From: Craterostigma plantagineum
Taxonomy: Eukaryota; Streptophyta; Magnoliopsida; Lamiales; Linderniaceae
Reading direction: 5' to 3'
NCBI GenBank assembly: GCA_027422505.1
Contig: JAPQWV010000486.1
Coordinates: 406,276-470,275 of the forward strand
DNA: 64,000 nucleotides
The first letter of the stretch is position 1. Every line of letters begins with the position of its first letter. The position numbers and the translations under genes were made by a program. Under the pieces are notes generated by a model. The model was not told where the DNA came from. It saw only the letters and a list, made by a program, of their open reading frames with translations, and did no database searches. Shown piece after piece: positions 34,562 through 46,300 of the stretch.

Positions 34562-34594
34562 TCAAAAATGGCAAGAAGAACTGAGGAGCAACAT
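34562..34594 (-). CDS. Short upstream uORF (10 aa) in the bZIP leader
   Basis: ATG at 34594-34592 opens ten codons ending with TGA at 34562, just one base before the SC-uORF start. Such extra uORFs are usual in S1 bZIP leaders; it may tune which ribosomes reach the SC-uORF. Confidence 0.65.
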   Translation of the reverse strand: MLLLSSSCHF

Positions 34595-34745
34595 GGCTAT
34601 GATGATGATGATGAAAGTATTCAAGGGTTCTTTCAGAATCTTGAAATTACGACGAATGCAGGGAGAAAGGTGGGATTTTGATTCTTGAAATTGGAGATGT
34701 AGAGAGAAATGGTGGAAGGGTTTTCATTCATGGCTATTCATGGAG

Positions 34746-34754
34746 TATATATAG
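34746..34754 (-). promoter_or_regulatory. TATA box of the S1 bZIP gene
   Basis: CTATATATA-type motif on the minus strand, about 190 bp before the SC-uORF, giving a leader of roughly 300 nt. Confidence 0.6.
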
Positions 34755-34926
34755 GGAGTTTGTGATGCACGAAAAAAGAAGGTTCAAAAGGAAGCTACGG
34801 AGAAGCGGACATTTGGTAAGAAAATGGTTGGATAACGATAGGCACAGCACACAAAACATGTACTTTCCTCGGCCTTTGTTTTCCATTGTTGTGGATAAGG
34901 TTGTAATAATAGAATTCGAAAGGTAA

Positions 34927-35828
34927 AGGATCGCGTCATTAATGTTCTAGATGTCGATTCTCTCCCTCCCAAGGTTTACGACTACCATTCATGCTCCAAC
35001 AACTATTTACTAAAATATTTAAAATAAAAAAGAATTTCTATGATAATAAAGATGAACACAAGAAAGAATGAGAAGAGCTCGACAGTTGACACAACATGTA
35101 ATAAATTATATATAATTAGATATACATATAGCAGCCAGCCGCATATATTGAAAAGCATTTCAATCGTAATAAACTTATCCACTCTTCACCTAAACGCTAT
35201 TGTAGTTACAAAGCTTACGACTTAGATAATAATTGATTTGGATTCAATAAGGTGATATCGGTATCATAAAAGGTCAGGTGTTCAGCTTTTGCCCCTTGAG
35301 ATTGTTGTCCAGAGCGTCACTGAACTTAGATTGGACTTAGTAAGGATTTGAAAGGTGGGATTGTGTTCAAAACAGAAAAGAAATGGATATCGATATCTCT
35401 TGAATCAAGCCAGGTAATAGTTGATAATTCAATTTCTTTGGTTAATTTTATCTCAAAAGGCTGCCTGATCCTATTATTTTGCAGTCGTAATCAGGGAAAA
35501 TTCAAGAATTCAACACCCATAAAATAATAATAATCATCTTAGCTACGTAGCTGCGTTTTTCATTAAGATAGAAAACACCAAATTGGCTACGTCAACTATC
35601 TATTATTCTACTTTAAATACGTAGATAGGTGGCTCATAATAACTACTAAGATATTTTCGTGAGAGAATATGCTTCCATTACATTGATGATAGATATCTTA
35701 TAATCCTAATCATGTCACAGTGCCATTGCCAAGAGAACTAACTGTCTTAACATAAAGTTACTGCCCGAGAATATTGAGTTAAATAACAGTAGAATCAAGA
35801 AAAACTCAGATGAACAAAGTACTCTTAC
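34927..35828. other. Spacer between bZIP promoter and SHG1-domain gene
   Basis: AT-rich; no gene recognised. Holds the bZIP upstream region and the 3' flank of the SHG1-domain gene. Confidence 0.55.
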
Positions 35829-36868
35829 CTACTTGTGCAAGTCAATAGATGATCCATTGGACAATTCTTCAGTGACCTTGTCCACAGTTTCCCTACTCAT
35901 GTCGCCATAACTCCTTTTCTTGGACGATGGTGAAGGGACAGCTTCTTTGTCTTTCTCTGTCTGAGCGGTTCGATCGCTTGTTGAAGGAAACAATGGAGGT
36001 TCAAGCCCACTTAATTGGCAGAATACTCTCTCTACTGTTTCATTGATCTCCTTCCCCAAACTATTTTGATCTAAGATTAACTCCCAAACCGATTTAGAGG
36101 CCTTCTCAAGCACAGGTGCCCTGCACAGATATATGTATATGTAAAATGGTAGGGAAAAAGCCAAACATTGAAGAAGTGAGAAATTAGCTAATGAAAGTGG
36201 TAAGAATGGACGGTGTCTATTAAGATCTTAGGGAGCCCATAACTTGGTCATTACTCCACGCATAAGCTAAACACCGAGGAAGATGAGCAGAGTAATATGT
36301 TCTTACTCTAGCTCCTGTTTAAGTGCATCAAACAATTCTCTCTTTGTCTGTTTCTCAGCGCCAGGAGTGTTGAGAACCTTGCTCTGCTCCACCATTTTAA
36401 TTGTATTGCTTCTAAGCTCCTCCTGCGAAGACAATAATTTTACATTTCTTGGCTTCCACTGAGAAATCTTGGGGTTATGACTTAGGCAATATTTCCCGAG
36501 AATCACGCTAAACATATGCAGCAAAGGAGAAGCAGTTGATGGTGATGTTATTTACAGCCCAAAAACGAATCGAGAGATGTAGCAGACAGTAAGAATCACA
36601 TAGGTTAGAATCCACAGATTAACAAACAGAGCATCATATTCAGGGGTTAAACGATCGAAAAATCCTAAATTCACAATAAAAGCAGCTCGTCAACATCAAA
36701 AAATCACTGAAAAAAACGTAGTATAACAGATAAGACCAGTGAACGGTAGTCACACTCACGTACATTGGCTTTCAGCTGATTTATGATCTTCAGTCGCAAG
36801 GAGTCGATTGTCCCATCGTTCATTAGGGTTTCAAGAACGTCCTCTGGGGTAATAACAGGAGATCCCAT
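35829..36868 (-). CDS. SHG1/BOD1-domain protein (COMPASS Shg1-like), 170 aa
   Basis: Three minus-strand exons, 36868-36764, 36422-36307 and 36120-35829, give 170 residues with matching phases. The N-terminal domain reads MGSPVITPEDVLETLMNDG, then DSLRLKIINQLKAN, with LFDALKQELE and an amphipathic helix after it. This is the Shg1/BOD1/FAM44 fold (PF05205) found in yeast Set1 complex component Shg1 and human BOD1. In plants these short proteins are poorly characterised; a link to H3K4 methyltransferase complexes or PP2A control is inferred from the family only. The C-terminal third is Ser/Lys-rich and probably disordered. The next gene, ENSA-like, belongs to a PP2A-inhibitor family, but I see no evidence that this is more than chance. 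Confidence 0.8.
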
Positions 36869-37027
36869 CACATACAACACCACAGCTTTTTCTGGGATTT
36901 GCCGGGAAAGGATTACGACGAACGACGAAATCGAAAAATTCGCTATTGGGAAGAAAAGCTCGTAAGTACGACGTCGTTCGCGTCCCCGCGTTTCTTTAAT
37001 ACCATACCACCACCACCGCATAAATAA

Positions 37028-37106
37028 TGGGCCAACTCATACTACAATGGGCTGCCATTGGTCCATTATCTGATTAATGGGCCTACGACTTTAATAACAG
37101 GCCCAC
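37028..37106 (-). promoter_or_regulatory. Cluster of TGGGCC/GGCCCA site II-type motifs
   Basis: Three or four GGGCC/GGCCC motifs in 80 bases, 160-240 bp upstream of the SHG1-domain start codon. They are typical of plant housekeeping promoters. Confidence 0.5.
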
Positions 37107-37964
37107 TACGAAAAAATGACATCATCCAAGCGTTTCATTAGCCGTTACCCGTTAGGCAAACGGACGTATGTATTAATTATTGCAACTAAAGACAAAATAC
37201 AAATCAAATGACGAAAAACGTTGTCACAAACACGAATATTTTTTTTTTAAATAAAAATTAATGAGAAAGGCTAGAGATGGCCGTTAGGTATGGTGTCGAC
37301 CGATCGACAATATTAAATAACATTGCCCTCAAAACAATTCGTATTTAAATAAATTTGAATTATGAGACCGCATTATTACGCCGTCGTGTCGTTTATCATG
37401 TGGCCTTTTATTTTATATCCCATATTCCTAAATCCGATGATCAATTTCGTGTGTCGATATCGAATACATATACCAAAAGAAAAGACAACATTGTATTAGT
37501 TCGTGCCAAGATCGTACGGTGAGAGTTAAGTAGCAAAGGCTCCTTACGATGTTGATGTCTTAACAGCAATTAACTACAGTCAAACCTAAGGTCGTCTAGT
37601 AACCTCCAACGTACCTAATTCTTTATTTATTAGTAATAATATAAAACACACACATTTACGTGTGTAAGTATATATACGCAATCACTCTCCTTTTATCCAA
37701 AACACGCCTGACGTTTCCATTGTTTCTACCTTTGCTTGATTCTCTTTAGTTTCCTCCACTCCAAGGTAATGGGATTCTACATATCCTTCATTATAATTTT
37801 GTATTTTTCTCAATTATTGTATGTAATAAGCGATAGAGCTTTTATCTAGTTGTTATCTACAAAGCCATAAAAAAGCATCGGTCTCTCTTTGTGGCTTTCT
37901 GGTGGATGGTAAATGTTTTGTTGATTTTTTTATTATTATTTATATCAAGTTTGAAGCTTTAGCC

Positions 37965-39313
37965 ATGGAGGACTATCAAGGAAGGAGCAATGAGGAGCAC
38001 AGTGCTTCAACTGAGGTATTTTATTTTTCTTTTTTATTTATTATGAAGTCATTTCCTGAGTTGCTCAACGCTAAAAGAAGATGTTTTTGACAACAACATA
38101 CGTGTATTGTTGTAATAAACGAGAAAGCCATTGATTATACGAGACTTTCGTGTCCAGGCAATCAAACTATGTGTAATCGAATTATTTATATTCAATAATG
38201 TATATATTTTTTTTCACTAATTGGATATGGTAATATATGAAATTTATAAAGGGGGGAGATTATCGACGATTTTGTTGGCATTCACATGCAACATGATCAT
38301 AGTGGTCCTGGGTTAAAGATTATATGGTTATATTTGATTGTCACAAGATATATGGTAGTATGTGTCGGCCACTCGATTTTAATCAGCAAATGTAGTTTTA
38401 TTATATCTTAAAATTGTCGGCACACAGCTAATTGCGTTTCATTATAGTTTCTATGATAAATGACATTTTCCATGTATTATATATATGTGCGTGTAATGTG
38501 TGTAATAACCTTTTCTCTTTTTTTTTTGTTGAGTCAATTTGAGTTAGGCAGCCCGAAGTTGAATTTCACTCATGTGAACTTCCATCGTTCCCTATAAATA
38601 AAATCTTGATTTAGTAATGTTTTCGTTCCACAAGCAATGTCACATATTATAGAAATTGAAAAAGGCAAAGATGTGACAATGATAAATTTTTTTAAAAGTC
38701 TTGGTCACCAATTATTACTAGTTATATGTATTGGTTCAATTTCGCTTTCATAGGCTGCTCCTAGTGATAAGAAGTATGGAGGGCTCGTGCCGAAGAAGAA
38801 GCCCTTGATATCTAAGGCACGAAATCTACTTCTTTATTACCATAAAATAGTTATCCATATTTATAATTTTGTCACATATCTTTATTTATAATTTTATCAA
38901 TTTGTCATACTCCGTATTAGTTTTATGACTGATATAGAAACCTTCTAATTTTAGGACCATGAAAGGGCCTTCTTTGACTCTGCAGATTGGGCTCTATGCA
39001 AGGTATTACTTTAAAAGTATAATTTAATTGTCCATCAAATTAGGTTACTAATAATTTTCTTATTATAAATTTGAAACGTCAGCAAGGTGCAGGACTCGAT
39101 CAACAATCAACGGTGGCTATAGAGACGTTACAACCAAAATTGCAGGTATTCGAAGTATTAGCTAACATCTTATTTCCATAATTAATTTCCTTACATAAAT
39201 TAAATTACAGAATAAATAAATCTTATGTTTTTTTTTTCTTTTTTCTTTTTTTTTTTTTATAGAGAACGCCTCATCAGCAACTACCACCTCGAAGGCCTGC
39301 CTGTACATCTTGA
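37965..39313 (+). CDS. Endosulfine/ARPP19 (ENSA) family protein, 91 aa
   Basis: Five tiny exons: 37965-38015, 38754-38816, 38955-39002, 39083-39145 and 39263-39313. The joined protein contains KYGGLVPKKKPLISKDHERAF, cut by an intron after SK, then FDSADWALCKQG. This is the plant form of the ENSA core FDSGDY; its Ser is the site that Greatwall-type kinases phosphorylate in animals and yeast, turning the protein into a PP2A-B55 inhibitor. The same role in plants is inferred. The intron after exon 2 starts with GC (AAG|GCACGA) instead of GT; no GT nearby keeps the frame. The long first intron (738 nt) is unusual for so small a gene. Individual exons of 48-63 nt make it easy to overlook. Confidence 0.85.
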
Positions 39314-39700
39314 TCATTGCAAGCAATTTGAATTAATGTTTGATACAAAGACTATTATTGATTATTGTGCGACTAATCGAAATCTTATATTTTCATCGTT
39401 AAAAGTGTTATTACATATGTTTTGTGTTAAGAAAAAAATAAAACAATTCCAATATATTGAATCGGGGGACAACTGTGGCGAAAATAAAAACAAATAAATA
39501 TGTCATCTATACGATGTTGCGCTTCTTTGAAATTAAAACGGAACACTTCAAAATTTGATGATTAAAAATATGATTTTCCTATTTGTGTTATGTAAAAATT
39601 CTCTTCTTGAAAAAACCCTCTCTTATAACAATACTAATTTAACTAGAATCATAGTCGCAATAGCCTAAATGACAACCCTCGCAAGAGCAAACCTTGCTCG

Positions 39701-41857
39701 ATGAGAAAGTTCTCGTCTTTGGCTGTTAGGGCTTCATATGAATTGCAAACCGTATCGCAGAGGATCAATTATCAAGAAAATCCCAATATTTCGATTGCAT
39801 CGAAGCTCGCTTCTGTGAAAATCCAAGGTGAAAACCCAATACGTTCTTCATCAGGTAAGTTGAAGATCAAAGGCTCAAGTATCAGTTCCGTTTCAGCTTA
39901 TAAGCCTGGCATTCCAATTGCTCAGCAGCGTTTGAACTCAAAACCCATCGACCATCGTTACCTTTCTGATATCTTATCGAGGAAGGACTGGTTTTTACTT
40001 CTAAACCATGGATTCAAGGCTAACAAGAGTATACTGAATGTTCATTCTGTGGTTAGTGTATTGCAGAACCAAGAAGACCCTTTGTGCTCGTTGCGATTTT
40101 ATGTTTGGGTTTCGAATATCGATGCCACTCTTGCTAAAAACCAATGGATTTTAAGGGCTTTGAGTAATTCCGTTTATAGAAAAGGGCCTGTCTTGTTATC
40201 TGCTGAGCTGGTGGGGGAGCTGAAAGGATTTGGTTGTAATGTGAGCGAGGATTTGCTCTGTGCTTTGATTGGCAGTTGGGGTAGGTTGGGTTTGGCAAAG
40301 TATTGTTCGGAGGTTTTCGAGCAGGTTTCTTACTTGGGCATTAGTCCAAGTACGAGGTTGTATAATGCAGTCATCGATGGACTAATCAAAGCCAATTCGC
40401 TCGATTTGGCTTACCTCAAGTTTCAGCAAATGGAGGTGGATAACTGTGTCAGGGATAGGTTTACTTACAATATTCTTATTCATGGTGTTTGTAAATCTGG
40501 CGTGGTGGATGAGGCACTTCGGCTTATGAAACAGATGAGGGGATTGGGATATTTCCCCAATGTGTTTACGTACACTATTTTGATAGATGGGTTTTGTAAT
40601 GCTAAAAGAGTGGATGATGCATTTAGGGTTCTTGATAAGATGAAAACAGTAAACGTTAGGCCTAACGAGGCTACGTATAGATCATTAATAAATGGAGTCT
40701 TTCGTGCTATGATTCCAGACGATGCTTTTGAATTACTGTCCCAATGGGTGAAAAGGGAGGAAAAAGTCCCTAAAGTGGTCTATGATAGTATACTCACTTC
40801 TCTTTGTGACAATTCATTACCAAAACTTGCAGCTGCATTTTTCAAAACAGCTGAAGAACGGCGGTACGTCCCTAACTGTTCGGTATCTAACATTTTGATG
40901 ACTTGTTTGATTAAAGGATCAAATCTTGAGGCAGCTGTTCAAGTATTCGATTGTTTGATCAAACTAAATGTGAAGGTGGACTTGAGTACTTGTCTGGCAC
41001 TTTGTCAGGCTTTATACAAGTCAAAAAGAGACTCAAAGGCGAATCAATATCTAAGTCAGATGTTCAAGGAAGGAACTGTCGATGATGCCTATTCGTTCAA
41101 TATGGTTATCGATTGCTTTTGCAAAGCTAAGATGACGGCCAGAGCATTTGAAATCCTGGGATTGATGTTCAAAAGAGGCACTTTCCCTACACTCGTTACC
41201 TTCAACACCATTATTGCAGGTTATAGCAGGGAAAGAAATGTAGCTCGAGCACGCAAAATGCTGTTGATGCTCCTTGGCCATGGTTATAAACCCGATGCTT
41301 TCACCTTCAGTTCATTAATTGAAGTTCTTGGGCAGACTAATCAGACCGACGATGCTTTTGCCTGCTTTTCTGAGATGGAGGAGTGGGGAATTTCTCCTGA
41401 TACTGTTACATATAACAGCTTGATTCATTCCTTGTGCATTTTTGGAGATGTGGGAAAAGCAATGAGGCTATTGAAAAAGATGGAAATCGATGGAATAATG
41501 CCTGATATGTATACCTTTAATGCCCTGATACAGAAGTTCTGTATAGATAACAAAATTGATAAAGCACAAAGGCTTCTCTCAAGCATGTCGATGCTGAACT
41601 TAGTCCCCGATAACTTCACCTATGCAGCGTTCATTAGTGCACTGTGTGAATGTGGAAGGTTTTGTGAGGCTAAAGAGCTATTTTATTCGATGGAAGGGAA
41701 TCATTGTGCCCCAGATTCTTACACGTGCGATTCTTTCATCGAGGCTTTAGTCAAGTTTGGAAAATATCAAGAAGCTCAAGAGATTTGGTCGAAATGCAAT
41801 GAGAAGGGATTGTCACTTAAACCCCTGCCTAGCGAGCCCCATTTGGACTTACAATAG
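39701..41857 (+). CDS. PPR40: PPR40 (At3g16890-like) mitochondrial P-type PPR protein
   Basis: Intronless, 718 residues. A basic N-terminal presequence is followed by at least twelve PPR motifs, for example YNAVIDGLIKANSLDLAYLKF, YNILIHGVCKSGVVDEALRL and FTYTILIDGFCNAKRVDDAFR. The block SLRFYVWVSN and GSWGRLGLAKYCSEVFEQV match what I remember of Arabidopsis PPR40. PPR40 is a mitochondrial protein tied to complex III and stress tolerance. It is longer than the Arabidopsis protein (about 660). The start at 39701 gives the presequence and has no better alternative. A broken duplicate is at 21906-33283. Only this copy is intact, so it must supply the function. Confidence 0.85.
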   Translation: MRKFSSLAVRASYELQTVSQRINYQENPNISIASKLASVKIQGENPIRSSSGKLKIKGSSISSVSAYKPGIPIAQQRLNSKPIDHRYLSDILSRKDWFLLLNHGFKANKSILNVHSVVSVLQNQEDPLCSLRFYVWVSNIDATLAKNQWILRALSNSVYRKGPVLLSAELVGELKGFGCNVSEDLLCALIGSWGRLGLAKYCSEVFEQVSYLGISPSTRLYNAVIDGLIKANSLDLAYLKFQQMEVDNCVRDRFTYNILIHGVCKSGVVDEALRLMKQMRGLGYFPNVFTYTILIDGFCNAKRVDDAFRVLDKMKTVNVRPNEATYRSLINGVFRAMIPDDAFELLSQWVKREEKVPKVVYDSILTSLCDNSLPKLAAAFFKTAEERRYVPNCSVSNILMTCLIKGSNLEAAVQVFDCLIKLNVKVDLSTCLALCQALYKSKRDSKANQYLSQMFKEGTVDDAYSFNMVIDCFCKAKMTARAFEILGLMFKRGTFPTLVTFNTIIAGYSRERNVARARKMLLMLLGHGYKPDAFTFSSLIEVLGQTNQTDDAFACFSEMEEWGISPDTVTYNSLIHSLCIFGDVGKAMRLLKKMEIDGIMPDMYTFNALIQKFCIDNKIDKAQRLLSSMSMLNLVPDNFTYAAFISALCECGRFCEAKELFYSMEGNHCAPDSYTCDSFIEALVKFGKYQEAQEIWSKCNEKGLSLKPLPSEPHLDLQ

Positions 41858-42237
41858 GTACATTTGTTTATAATGTGTTCATTTTTTCCCCAATTTTTGA
41901 ATATTTTTATTCAACTGCGTTGTTTAGAATTTCTGTACAAGAATGTAACTTTGTAGTTGGGAAATGCTCTCTCATGTCAATAGTCAAGACAAACCATGAC
42001 TGAATACTCTTCCAAGAAACATATTAATACTTTGGGTTGGTAGCTACCACTTTTGCAGGCCTTTACTTCACCTTATTGACTATTTGGTCTTTCCAAATAC
42101 AGTTTCTTCGGTGACACTCCACCTCAAATCTTCCCACTATAAGATATATAATGAATGGCATGTGAAAAACCATCACTGTGATTGTTAGTTATTATTCTCA
42201 ATATCCCACCTTATCACCGTCATTTTCTTGACCAAAA

Positions 42238-43068
42238 ATGGCATCTATAGCATCAGCCAACTACCGACTTTTAGCTTCACTTTTCGTCATCACCTTTTGT
42301 TGGAATCATGGTATCATATATATCAAACTTCTGAATAGTTGCTGCACAAAAAAAAAAAAGAAGAAAAAACTAATTCTTCCTCAAACATTTCTTACAGGAA
42401 AAGCGTTCGACGACCCCAACCTAGGAGCTGCGAGCGCAATCGCAAATGGCTACGTGCCTCAAGCTGAAGCCGGTGGAACAACGACTCAGTTTTTCCCTCG
42501 AGCTGGGATGATCGGGTCGACGAGCCCTCTCATTTTCAGCAAAGCCCTACACTGCCTCAGAAACGATAACGTAAGATTCTTAGTCGGTTTAAATCCTATA
42601 GATTTTTCGACACGTATCTTACTTACTACGGTTGCTACGCAATCTGCAGATCTACAGCAGCTGTTCAGAACCTTACAGGCTAACGGAAAGCGGAGAACTC
42701 CGCGTGCCACCTCAGCACGCCGACGACTACTGCGGTGGGCCATGCGTGGCTGAGACCCACCACGTTCTTGATTGTATCGCCGGAATATTCGAGAAATTTG
42801 TGTTCTATAACGGCGCGACGTTGAATAACGTGAGGGATGTGCTGGGCTCGGGATGTGGCTATGGACCTTTGAGAGGTTCGTGTGTGTGTGTAATATACGC
42901 GGTGTTATTGCGTAAAAGATTTTCTGACCGCGTCGAGTTCTTACAGGCCACTTCGACGTGCTTGAGCACGCACAGCAAGTCAACGGTGTCGGCTCGAGCG
43001 GTGGGTCCCGCGTGGCTGGGTTCGTGGCCCTAGGGGTGGTTTTTATTGGCCGGAGATTATTGTTTTGA
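42238..43068 (+). CDS. Cysteine-rich secreted protein, probably GPI-anchored (DUF7731-like)
   Basis: Four exons, 42238-42310, 42398-42570, 42650-42875 and 42947-43068, give 197 residues with consistent phases. An N-terminal hydrophobic signal (LLASLFVITFCW) precedes a Cys-rich domain: CLRNDN, IYSSCSEPYRLTESGELRVPP, YCGGPCVAETHHVLDCI and GSGCGYG. The C-terminus ends in a hydrophobic tail after a small-residue stretch (GSSGGSR), as in GPI-anchored proteins. I recall this layout from a plant-specific family of unknown function (DUF7731), but that name is uncertain. It is likely at the plasma membrane or cell wall. No enzymatic motif is visible. Confidence 0.75.
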
Positions 43069-43363
43069 TCCATGTTTGAGAGTTGTTTTTTTTTTTGGTA
43101 TTTAAGTTGAATGAACGGAATAGTCCCTCACGCAAAGCGTTGTTTTAAGTCTTATATTGTGGAGGGGTATTTATGTCTTTTCGTGTTGAGGAATTGCATT
43201 ATCAAACATGGCTCTATTCCATCATCAGGACTGTACTGTTCATATTACGCAAACCCATAAATCTTTTTTGCTTACAAATTCACTCGTTAGAACGATTTTC
43301 GCCGGGAGATTATGAGGTGTTTCGCTGCTTGCCACCGGAGATCAGAAGTTCTGTTTTAGGAGG

Positions 43364-46300
43364 ATGAGGCGGCCGTCGAATCAGTCTTCGTCGCCGATCA
43401 ATTTCAACGCTGTGACTCGTAAGATCGACGTTGATCATCGGATCTCTATACGCAACTACTACCGCATAGCTGATAATCTGCTCAAACAGGTACGGAGTCG
43501 CTATGATCGGCTTCGTAGATGGAGAGTTTAGCCTTTTCATCTTCAGCTCATTGAGCTATGCGTTTTGATGATTTGTTGGTATCTTTACGACTGTTTCTAC
43601 AGTAAATTTGAGCTTTTAGCATCCCTTCTTTCACGCGTTAAGCGTTTATCTTTGATTAATCAAAATTTGGTTTTCCAATGTTAAGTAAGCAATTGCGTAT
43701 GATGACCTACCGTTCATCGTTTCGTGACATTTCATAAACTTAAAAAATGTACATTTCTCCATATTTTCTATATGCTATTGGTGAAGCTAGTAATTGGTTT
43801 CTTGTTCTTTTGTTTCAATTTTATGGAGTGTTGATTTCTCTATATTCAGGCAAATATATACAGGGAGGAGAAGAATATTGTAGACTTGTATGTCATACTG
43901 CTCAGATATTCGAGGTAATGGCTTAAATAATATCAATCATTCAGCGGATATATCGCTTGCATAGTAATATTCTGTTTGCACTGTGGGCGAAAACAGTTTG
44001 GTGTCGGAAACCATACCATACCATCGAGATTACCAGACATTATGTCCGAAAGAAAGAACTTTCTATAAGAAGGTATCTTCAACATGACAATCAATTGACA
44101 TGGTCTTTTTTTTTTTCAAATGAAGGTACGTATAGTTCAATTTATCAAATGTTGTTGCAGAAATTGCTTCCTGTGCTAGATGAGTTGGAGAAACTGAAGC
44201 CAAAAGTGCGGCATCAGCTAGATGAACTTAATAGAGTCAACAGCACGTCTCAAATGCATAAGGGTGATAGCCCAAATATGATTTCATATGCCACCTCGTT
44301 GAATGATAGAGCTTCATTAAATAACAGCAGTAGCCAGGTATAGAACTAGAGATCAATTCATTTTGGTAATGTGCAGTACACGTTTCTTTATATTGTATTT
44401 TTTTATGTTATGAAAAATACTGTAACTCATCACCATTTCTTTGGTTCAGATTCCACCTTTTTCAGCACGTTCACGCGCTACATCTAAACAGAAGAGCGAA
44501 TCTACTCTAGTTTCTCTATCAAATTCTATTGACACCCGATTCCAAACGCTGTGAGTCCAACGTGTTAGTAGGATATTAAACTCTTTCTCTAGTTGGTTTG
44601 CCAGTGATGTTAACAATCTATTTACCATCTTGTTTGCCATTTTCCTTCCGTGGAAAGTTATTACTTAATGAATGGTAAATAAGGTCTTCTTTTTTGCGTT
44701 GGGAGTTACGAATTGGCTCCCCAATGTCGAACAAACTTACACTAGCGTATTGACCACATGGTATGAGAAATATTGATTAATTGATAAAAAATAAAAAATA
44801 TGATTATTTTGTTAACGTTACTAGTTAAAGCAACTAGCATAAGGATATAGCGATGATAAAAGCAACGGTCGTTGTGGGGGTAGTAGTAGTGGCAATTCCG
44901 TTGTTGCTTCATTGTAGTTTCTTACTAAAGCCGGCTTTTGTAACTCCCATTATCACTTTCACCAATTTTATGCAGCTGATTTGATAATGAAATTTGGCAG
45001 ATCTCTTAGCATACCTCTTCCAAAGCAGGAAACACTGTCCAGGCATTCATTTTTAGGACCAAATGGACTTCATGGTCAGTGGGTCGGGCCCAGTGCTTAA
45101 GGTGAGGTTCAGCTGCAATACCCTTAGCCTTATGTTGATTTGTTACCCAACATAAGCAAGAGTCATATCTTTATAACTTTTCTTGGATTTTCTTTTTCAC
45201 TTGACTATGTTGCATCTGCCCAGGTTAACTACCCAACAAATATTTCTGTGGATTCACTTAAAGTTTCAAGGTATTGGGTGAATGTAGAAGCTAGCTTTTT
45301 CCTTTTGACATTTTATCTACCCTATCGTAGTTGGGAGTAACCTTTCAATCTTTTTATTCTAAAGCCTCAATCAGGCTGACCAACAAGATCATGTGGCAAC
45401 GACAAGCGGTGATTTGAAGTTGGAGAACTCCACCATGGAGTCCATTCTGTCGTTGGATGATGGTAGATGGCTTGCAGAGGATCTTTGTCCTCCTCAAGGG
45501 AATGAATGGGAGAACAATGATTTGAGAATTATCAGACAACCTTCGCCTCCTCCCGTTCTGGCACAAGTGCAGCCCCAAGTGCTTCCTTTATCTCCCTCAA
45601 GAGTTGCTGATCCAAGGCCGGGCCCACCGATTGTCTCTCAGGATGGGCAGTCTGGATCCAATTCTTACCAGGATCTTCATATTGTGAGTATCACGATCTC
45701 AGATTCTCAACTTGACAATAATCAGATTTATACAACCTTATTCGACATATTATGTAAAACGACTTGGAATCCTCTGATTTATTTACCGTCATGCGAACGG
45801 CTTATTGTATTGCTTGTTATGTTGTAGCCAGTGAAGATTATGGAGAGTTTTTTGAGACTGGCACGTGAAAATACAGCAAAGAATTTGGAGACATGTGGTG
45901 TTCTTGCTGGCTCACTTGTGAGACTTCAGTGTTGATATTATTATGTCTTCGTGACGTGACGCCGTACTCTCTATCAACTATAAAGGTTTATTTTGTATTG
46001 GTTTGCAGCGGAACAGAGTATTCCATATTACGACACTCATTATTCCTAAACAGGAGTCCACTTCAGACTCGGTACTGACTCTAAGTTATGATTAGTAATT
46101 TTTCTATGACTAAGAAGCAGCAACAGTCTACCGGTCTTGTATGGCCATGTTCTTATTCTTACCTAGCATTCTATAATACTATAGTTGTTAGCATTTTGGC
46201 TGCAAATGATCGATACAATGAAACATTTTGAACAAAGACGATTTCGATGTGACATTGTTGTGGCCAAGTCGTATTACTTGTAGTTATGATCTTGTGTTAA

